The notes below the pieces were generated by a model. It was not told the DNA's origin, ran no database searches, and worked only from the letters and a program-made list of their open reading frames with translations. Below, in pieces: positions 58,290 to 64,000 of a stretch of DNA of 64,000 bases; within the stretch, counting starts at the first letter, position 1; every line of letters begins with the position of its first letter. This stretch comes from Saturnia japonica (Eukaryota; Arthropoda; Insecta; Lepidoptera; Saturniidae). The stretch is from assembly GCA_033032175.1 (NCBI GenBank), contig CM065318.1, positions 13,516,001-13,580,000 on the forward strand. Reading direction: 5' to 3'. The position numbers and the translations under genes are program-made.

Positions 58290-58612
58290 CAACATAGTCA
58301 TTAAAATAAAATAAAAAATCATGAAGCTAACAAAGAATAAATTTTTATTTTAAACTGAAAAGGTGAATTGGCAAATATATCAATGGTGTCATTTTTCTTA
58401 ACCAGCTCGTTATATTGACGTGATAATCTAGCAACTATTGAGTAGTGTCCTAGATTGGATCTATAGCATTTATGACCTATTATAGGAACTGGATATCTAG
58501 ATACCCTGAGAGGTACATTAATGTTAAATTTCTCCAAAAGTTCTGAATCGTCAATGAGGTTATTAAAAAGTTTATATAAATAAATCATGTCAAGCGTACA
58601 TCCACTTAACAC
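58290..58612 (-). pseudogene. LINE polymerase C-terminal relic, copy A
   Basis: A minus-strand frame of 97 codons (58612 to 58319) reads LDMIYLYKLFNNLIDDSELL, NFNVPLRVSR-like FNINVPLRVSRYP and SNLGHYSIVARLSRQYNELV, the pattern of the last part of insect non-LTR polymerases (after the RT domain). The frame ends normally and is followed by an AT-rich 3' region with TTTTTTATTTTATTTTAATG. The frame is open but has no RT, so it cannot be a working enzyme. Confidence 0.7.
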
Positions 58613-59630
58613 ACAAAGATTGCACGAAAGTCAATATTATATAAAATATAATAAATTAATATATAATTACACGTTATATAATATTATATTCCGTACAGAT
58701 TTAACGAATGTGTGATGCGACTCGTACAAAGTCTATGAAAGAGATGCATTCGAAACAGTTTTTTTCGTCCAAGATCCGGACGCATAGGCTACGATGCGGA
58801 ATTCCGAATCGGAGAAAACTAAGAACGGAAAACTACTGTATGTGTGTGTTAGGTCGGTCCATATATATATATATGGATTTACTGCGTTCGAAATCCAGAT
58901 TCGATTTTGTATGTGCCCGCTCTTATTCCGGTTTTACTCAGTGTGTGTATAACACTACTACAAACGCAAAAACGTCTCCAAGCTGATTTGCCTTTATCTC
59001 ATTAAAATAACCCTACTAATTTAGGTTTTTGTTTATAATAGTTCGGCACATTGACATTACTGTCCCCAATGGTAAGCACAGTACAATCTAAACACAACGG
59101 CAACCACCAAGAGATCTAAATCCATCGACGTTAGTATTCAAATGTAAACTAAATTATATTAGATCTACCTATATTACCTATTTTTATAGCCTCTTCGACT
59201 CTATATTTTGAAAAAGTAACTAATTAAGTAATTATGATATGATGTATATATAAATCAGGTATGCTTTTTTATATGTATTAACATGTTTTTATTTAATTAA
59301 TTATGAATTAATCTATTAGACTTAGAAATACGGTTGCAAAACTCAAATATTATATATCGTTGTTTAGTATTTTCTTGGAAATAAAGTTACAATGGATAAG
59401 TAAGTAGTTGGGTTTACTTGCCCATAATGTATTGGGTGTCAAATTGGGAAAATTTAAATTTCACAAATTACTATACCTAGGACAAGGAACATAATTATTA
59501 ATAGGTAGTAAGTATTATAATACATACATACAATATATATATATATATATACAATACAAGTACATAGGTACTAAATTTCAATATCGCTACTAAATATAAA
59601 CACGAAACATACATTTTTAACCACCGTAAG

Positions 59631-62122
59631 TGATATTAAAAAATAACAATTTAATACGAAAAGCAACCTTTTGTAAGTAGATACAGTGATTTTATTTAAA
59701 ATATTATACATGTATAGAGCCTTCGTATTCATAACACTGTACAGCCAAATCAGCTTTGAAACTTTGTTGAGTTTGTACTAATTTAACGGTACAGTATACG
59801 TATAGTTAGGCTTTAGTGTACGTTTATAGTAAGAATAAGAAGGATGTGGTAGCTGGGGTTGCTAAACCTACTTTATAATATAGTATCGTACGACGTAGAT
59901 AGACGTCTGACTAATATATTTAAATATATATATGTATATAGATAGTAGGCAAAACTACTATATTTTGAGGCCGCAGCCTTTAACTTTTTCTGAATGTGAC
60001 TTGGTATGTCATTGTCATTTTGATTATCTGTCTATCAAACAGTAAAAAATGTTCTTTTATAAAATCAAATAATTATTTGAAACCTACTTTTTTGCCATCT
60101 ACTATATTTGTTCAGGTAATAACCTCAAAAATACTATATTTGATATAAAACAGTTAGCAACTAGTTAGCTAACTTAGTTAGCGCAAACTAGTTTAGAGCG
60201 GCAACACACATTCGGAATTCCGTTTCGGGATATCGATTCGGGATTCCGTGCAGTGAACAGCGAAGGACGACGATTATCTACTTGCGATTGCATTGTTGCT
60301 GTATCTTGCTAAGAAGAAGAAAATACGTCATCGTAACTGGGTACATTTATTTATTTATTTATTTGGATTGACAAAAGTAATTTATTAAAAATACATAAAT
60401 AATAGCAAATAAGTAATAACATTAATGAACAACTAATTACAGCCAATCTCAACATGCATTAAATCAATAAATTAATTATTATAATTAGAAATAAATTTAC
60501 CTACCTAGAAAATTATTGTATTTTTTTAAAAAAACATGCTTTTTTAAACATAAAATACACCATTTTGTAAATTGCACCCGTGCAAAGCTAGGGCGGGTCG
60601 CTAGTTTTAGATAAAATACAAACTTAATATGTCATAATAATAAAGAAACGTAATAAATTCTTAAAAATTGAACTATTATTAAAGAATGATTAAACACGAT
60701 TTAAGGTTAAAATAAGTTAAAATATATATATAGATAAAATACAATTGAAATTATTGAATAAAAAAAAACTATAAAAGCTCACTCAACATAGTCATTAAAA
60801 TAAAATAAAAAATCATGAAGCTAACAAAGAATAAATTTTTATTTTAAACTGAAAAGGTGAATTGGCAAATATATCAATGGTGTCATTTTTCTTAACCAGC
60901 TCGTTATATTGACGTGATAATCTAGCAACTATTGAGTAGTGTCCTAGATTGGATCTATAGCATTTATGACCTATTATAGGAACTGGATATCTAGATACCC
61001 TGAGAGGTACATTAATGTTAAATTTCTCCAAAAGTTCTGAATCGTCAATGAGGTTATTAAAAAGTTTATATAAATAAATCATGTCAAGCGTACATCCACT
61101 TAACACACAAAGATTGCACGAAAGTCAATATTATATAAAATATAATAAATTAATATATAATTACACGTTATATAATATTATATTCCGTACAGATTTAACG
61201 AATGTGTGATGCGACTCGTACAAAGTCTATGAAAGAGATGCATTCGAAACAGTTTTTTTCGTCCAAGATCCGGACGCATAGGCTACGATGCGGAATTCCG
61301 AATCGGAGAAAACTAAGAACGGAAAACTACTGTATGTGTGTGTTAGGTCGGTCCATATATATATATATGGATTTACTGCGTTCGAAATCCAGATTCGATT
61401 TTGTATGTGCCCGCTCTTATTCCGGTTTTACTCAGTGTGTGTATAACACTACTACAAACGCAAAAACGTCTCCAAGCTGATTTGCCTTTATCTCATTAAA
61501 ATAACCCTACTAATTTAGGTTTTTGTTTATAATAGTTCGGCACATTGACATTACTGTCCCCAATGGTAAGCACAGTACAATCTAAACACAACGGCAACCA
61601 CCAAGAGATCTAAATCCATCGACGTTAGTATTCAAATGTAAACTAAATTATATTAGATCTACCTATATTACCTATTTTTATAGCCTCTTCGACTCTATAT
61701 TTTGAAAAAGTAACTAATTAAGTAATTATGATATGATGTATATATAAATCAGGTATGCTTTTTTATATGTATTAACATGTTTTTATTTAATTAATTATGA
61801 ATTAATTTATTAGACTTAGAAATACGGTTGCAAAACTCAAATATTATATATCGTTGTTTAGTATTTTCTTGGAAATAAAGTTACAATGGATAAGTAAGTA
61901 GTTGGGTTTACTTGCCCATAATGTATTGGGTGTCAAATTGGGAAAATTTAAATTTCACAAATTACTATACCTAGGACAAGGAACATAATTATTAATAGGT
62001 AGTAAGTATTATAATACATACATACAATATATATATATATATACAATACAAGTACATAGGTACTAAATTTCAATATCGCTACTAAATATAAACACGAAAC
62101 ATACATTTTTAACCACCGTAAG
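59631..62122 (+). repeat. tandem duplication, copy B (2492 bp)
   Basis: It differs from copy A, as read by eye, only by loss of one TA unit in each of two TA microsatellites (near 59925 and 62035) and one substitution (C at 59313, T at 61807). That accounts exactly for the 4-bp length difference. It ends GTAAG|TGACAAAG. Confidence 0.97.
60784..61106 (-). pseudogene. LINE polymerase C-terminal relic, copy B
   Basis: Identical in protein to the relic in copy A (97 codons, 61106 to 60813), carried along by the tandem duplication rather than by a second transposition. Confidence 0.7.
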
Positions 62123-62221
62123 TGACAAAGCATGATAAAAATCAAAACATTTTACTATTAAAAAACCTTTATGTAAACTGGAAAGTATAATCTGTGCTTA
62201 TATACAGTAGAAAACTTTCAG

Positions 62222-62350
62222 ATGACCATTCTGATTCGCCTGTGCCAGTTGTTACGTAACAGAAACCCGCCTGTAGAATTTAATAACCTAAATAATAATG
62301 CCGTCCGGAGCATTAAACTGTCGTATTCCGAGCTAGTATTAAACAAAGCG
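62222..62350 (+). other. exon-like segment of unknown identity
   Basis: An acceptor-like GAAAACTTTCAG (62209-62220 region) precedes an ATG, and 43 codons later AAAGCGG|GTAAGT (about 62351) forms a good donor. The frame (MTILIRLCQLLRNRNPPVEF, then NNLNNNAVRSIKLSYSELVL) has no known domain and does not resemble the expected second exon of the channel. The segment is less AT-rich than its flanks. It could be an exon, a UTR exon or transposon debris. Confidence 0.2.
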
Positions 62351-62614
62351 GGTAAGTTTCAAAGTCGAGTAGACTACTCAAGTTTGCAGTTTGATGCTGG
62401 GACAGGTACCTATCGACCTCAATAGACATGTATATTAAACAGATGATGCTTGTTCATATTTGATCGTTTACGCCTACATTCTAGAAGTTTAATATATCAT
62501 TTTTTGAACTGCATTGAAAGAATGATTAGTCATTGCCTGCGGATTCGGACACCGCGTAGATAATTTTTTTGTTTTTGTTATATATTTCTGACATCTCTTT
62601 TGAGTTCGAAAACC
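62351..62614. other. short non-coding spacer
   Basis: Nothing recognised. Confidence 0.35.
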
Positions 62615-63370
62615 GAAACCTTTTTTTTCTGACTGACTATACTGTTAGGCTTAGGAGCCCTGCAGTCTCTGACGGCTTTTACAACTTCATCGTGACTTGG
62701 GGGCGAGCGTTTAAGGCACTCAGCCGTGAAAGCAAAGACAATTCGCTCAAGGGTGCCAAAGTGGCCAGACCTCGGCTTGGGCGGTTGCCGCTATTGCAAT
62801 TAAATCGTGATCTGGCTAATTCCCTATTCGTAAATAAGAGCTAACTAACATATACACATATACATGTTCCCCGCCTCCTGGGAGGAAGGAAGGAAACATG
62901 TGTATGTGTATTTAGTAATCTGAAAATATTTCTACACAAACTAGCTTATAAAAAAGGTCACTCACAGGACCTATGTACCTGTGTGGTGTAGACGTATGCA
63001 TGTACATATGTGTGTAATGTTGTATGCGGGTAGATAAGTGTTGCAAGTGCAGTGTCACTTGTATCGCGCGGGCGGCTGCCTGACTCAAGGGTTCCACATC
63101 GAGGAACGGACCTAAGCTTGAGTTGCCGCTAGTCAGGGCGGGCGTGGAGGGTGTGCGGGAGCAAAATTGACCGCCCATCCTCTGTGGAGAGAACGGTGTT
63201 TACGCGGGCGTGGGCGCTGGCATGCCCTGTTTGGAGAAACGGTGGAGTAGAACGCGTTAGCTTTCTCGATTTTATCATCAGGGTCGGTAAAAATGTTACG
63301 CGGTTGGCGCTTTTTCCAGGAAGAGGTGGGATTTGGGTCATAAGTACCAGCTGCTATAATCATTAACGGA
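62615..63370 (-). mobile_element. poly(A)-tailed retroelement, longest copy
   Basis: Minus-strand order is a GC-rich coding-looking part (63363 to about 63060), a CATAC-rich part, the imperfect palindrome around CCTCCTGGGAGGA (62873), the GGCTCCTAAGCCTAACAGT end and an A tract (plus-strand T run at about 62621). The minus-strand frame from ATG 63363 gives 76 codons (AAGTYDPNPTSSWKKRQPRN, then DPDDKIEKANAFYST). The theme seems to go on in another frame (GNSSLGPFLDVEPLSQAAAR). This suggests a frameshifted C-terminal or gag-like piece; the family is not identified. Confidence 0.55.
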
Positions 63371-63645
63371 TTAGCATGATTTGACGCGGTGTCGAAGAAA
63401 GATCGTGGCAGGAATTTAAAGTAAGAATGAATCGAAAGAAGATCCCTATCTCTATGAAGATATATAGTACATGTTGCCAGTATTTATAGTAAACACGATA
63501 TAAAGATAGGTGTTATTTCCAATCCACAACAGTTTTAGATACTTTTGCCTTTTCCTTTTACGCAGAAAGGGAAGAACTATATTAAAAAAAATGTATCCGT
63601 GATGTGTCGTTGCTATAATGTTGACGATTAATAATTATTATTTAT
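63371..63645. other. AT-rich spacer
   Basis: Nothing recognised. Confidence 0.35.
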
Positions 63646-63845
63646 GGCCTGAACTTTCACTGAAAGAAGACATCGTGATGTAACCATAGCATGGTGGTGT
63701 GGTATTTTCTAATGCCCGATTGACTAGCTACCATCTGCAAGTTGAAAATCTGTACGCAAGCTCCTATAGATTTGTTCCGGCAGATACACTTATGATCTAC
63801 TCCTTCTAGTTTTAGTGTGTAACCATGTTAGGCTACCTCTTTAGT
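63646..63845 (+). mobile_element. SINE family C, headless copy
   Basis: GGCCTGAACTTTCACTGAAA, ACCATAGCATGGTGGTGTGG and GACTAGCTACCATCTGCAAG follow the order at 31368-31460. The tRNA-like head and the last part are missing. Confidence 0.65.
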
Positions 63846-64000
63846 TTTCTAAATCTTCAGTTTGAACCTGCGACAGTTATCGATTTCAATAGATGACTGT
63901 GTGTACACTATAAGTAAAGATATACCAGATATTCGAGGGGAAAATAGATAAGTAGGTACTCGTATCCGTATCCGTATTAATTGCGGATCTTAAACGGATT
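63846..64000. other. window end, no feature
   Basis: AT-rich with a TATCCGTATCCGTAT run near the edge. Confidence 0.35.

Larger units (their letters stand above)
57135..59630 (+). repeat. tandem duplication, copy A (2496 bp)
   Basis: From TGATATTAAAAAATAACAAT the sequence repeats almost exactly 2496 bases later. It contains TA microsatellites, an ATTT microsatellite (about 57849), a LINE C-terminal relic on the minus strand, a possible Harbinger scrap and a family R fragment. The left flank meets the unit at TGA, which also occurs at the right edge of copy B. Confidence 0.97.

Noticed and set aside
58708..58986. 92-codon plus-strand frame, present again at 61202-61480
   Set aside because: Identity between the two copies only reflects the recent tandem duplication, not selection; no motif seen.

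Overview
This window reads as non-coding, AT-rich genomic DNA of an insect, most likely a butterfly or moth. Three things point there: long AT-rich stretches with GC confined to one exon and a few retroelement pieces; many short repeats beginning CTAGCTGTGCCCG of the kind scattered through lepidopteran genomes; and an RTE-type reverse transcriptase very like those common in butterflies. There are no operons, Shine-Dalgarno sites or other bacterial features.

The only host coding sequence I can defend is one exon, 5210-5786 (+), with a start codon at 5316 and a splice donor at 5786/5787. It encodes 157 residues ending in a motif typical of the N-terminus of the insect DSC1 / NaCP60E (NaV2) voltage-gated cation channel. 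No second channel exon was recognised in the following 58 kb, so nearly all the rest is probably one very long intron, with an upstream (5' UTR) intron to the left of the exon.

The remainder is a layered cemetery of mobile elements. From left to right: a CTAGCTGTGCCCG repeat (10-525); an RTE 3' relic (3000-3345); a rearranged gypsy-like LTR element with an inverted second LTR and a MITE in its gag (3346-4785); a tRNA-headed SINE (9357-9616); a foldback element (9877-10087); a 17-bp minisatellite (10745-10853); a diverged triplicated repeat (11590-12520); a 5.3-kb I/jockey-like LINE inserted into an older SINE (13584-19060); several short repeat copies; an RT fossil (25915-26140); a 5'-truncated but open RTE reverse transcriptase (27480-28685); three different tRNA-headed SINEs in one orientation (29.5-31.6 kb); a broken mariner (39880-40740); LINE 3' ends on the minus strand (46180-46780); a repeat built of about five internal subrepeats (47505-48325); further RTE relics (48345, 50622, 53035); and a 2.5-kb almost perfect tandem duplication (57135-62122).

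A poly(A)-tailed retroelement occurs as four 5'-truncated copies of increasing length (884-948, 10971-11052, 43613-44105, 62615-63370), a series expected from target-primed reverse transcription. Possible regulatory DNA includes three exact TGACGTCA sites within 49 bp (25594-25642) and a perfect three-unit heat-shock-type element (24012-24024). Nothing here looks like a new multi-gene system; the strongest oddities are structural (tandem duplication, inverted LTR with microhomology, nested insertion). All family assignments were made by eye, without a database.
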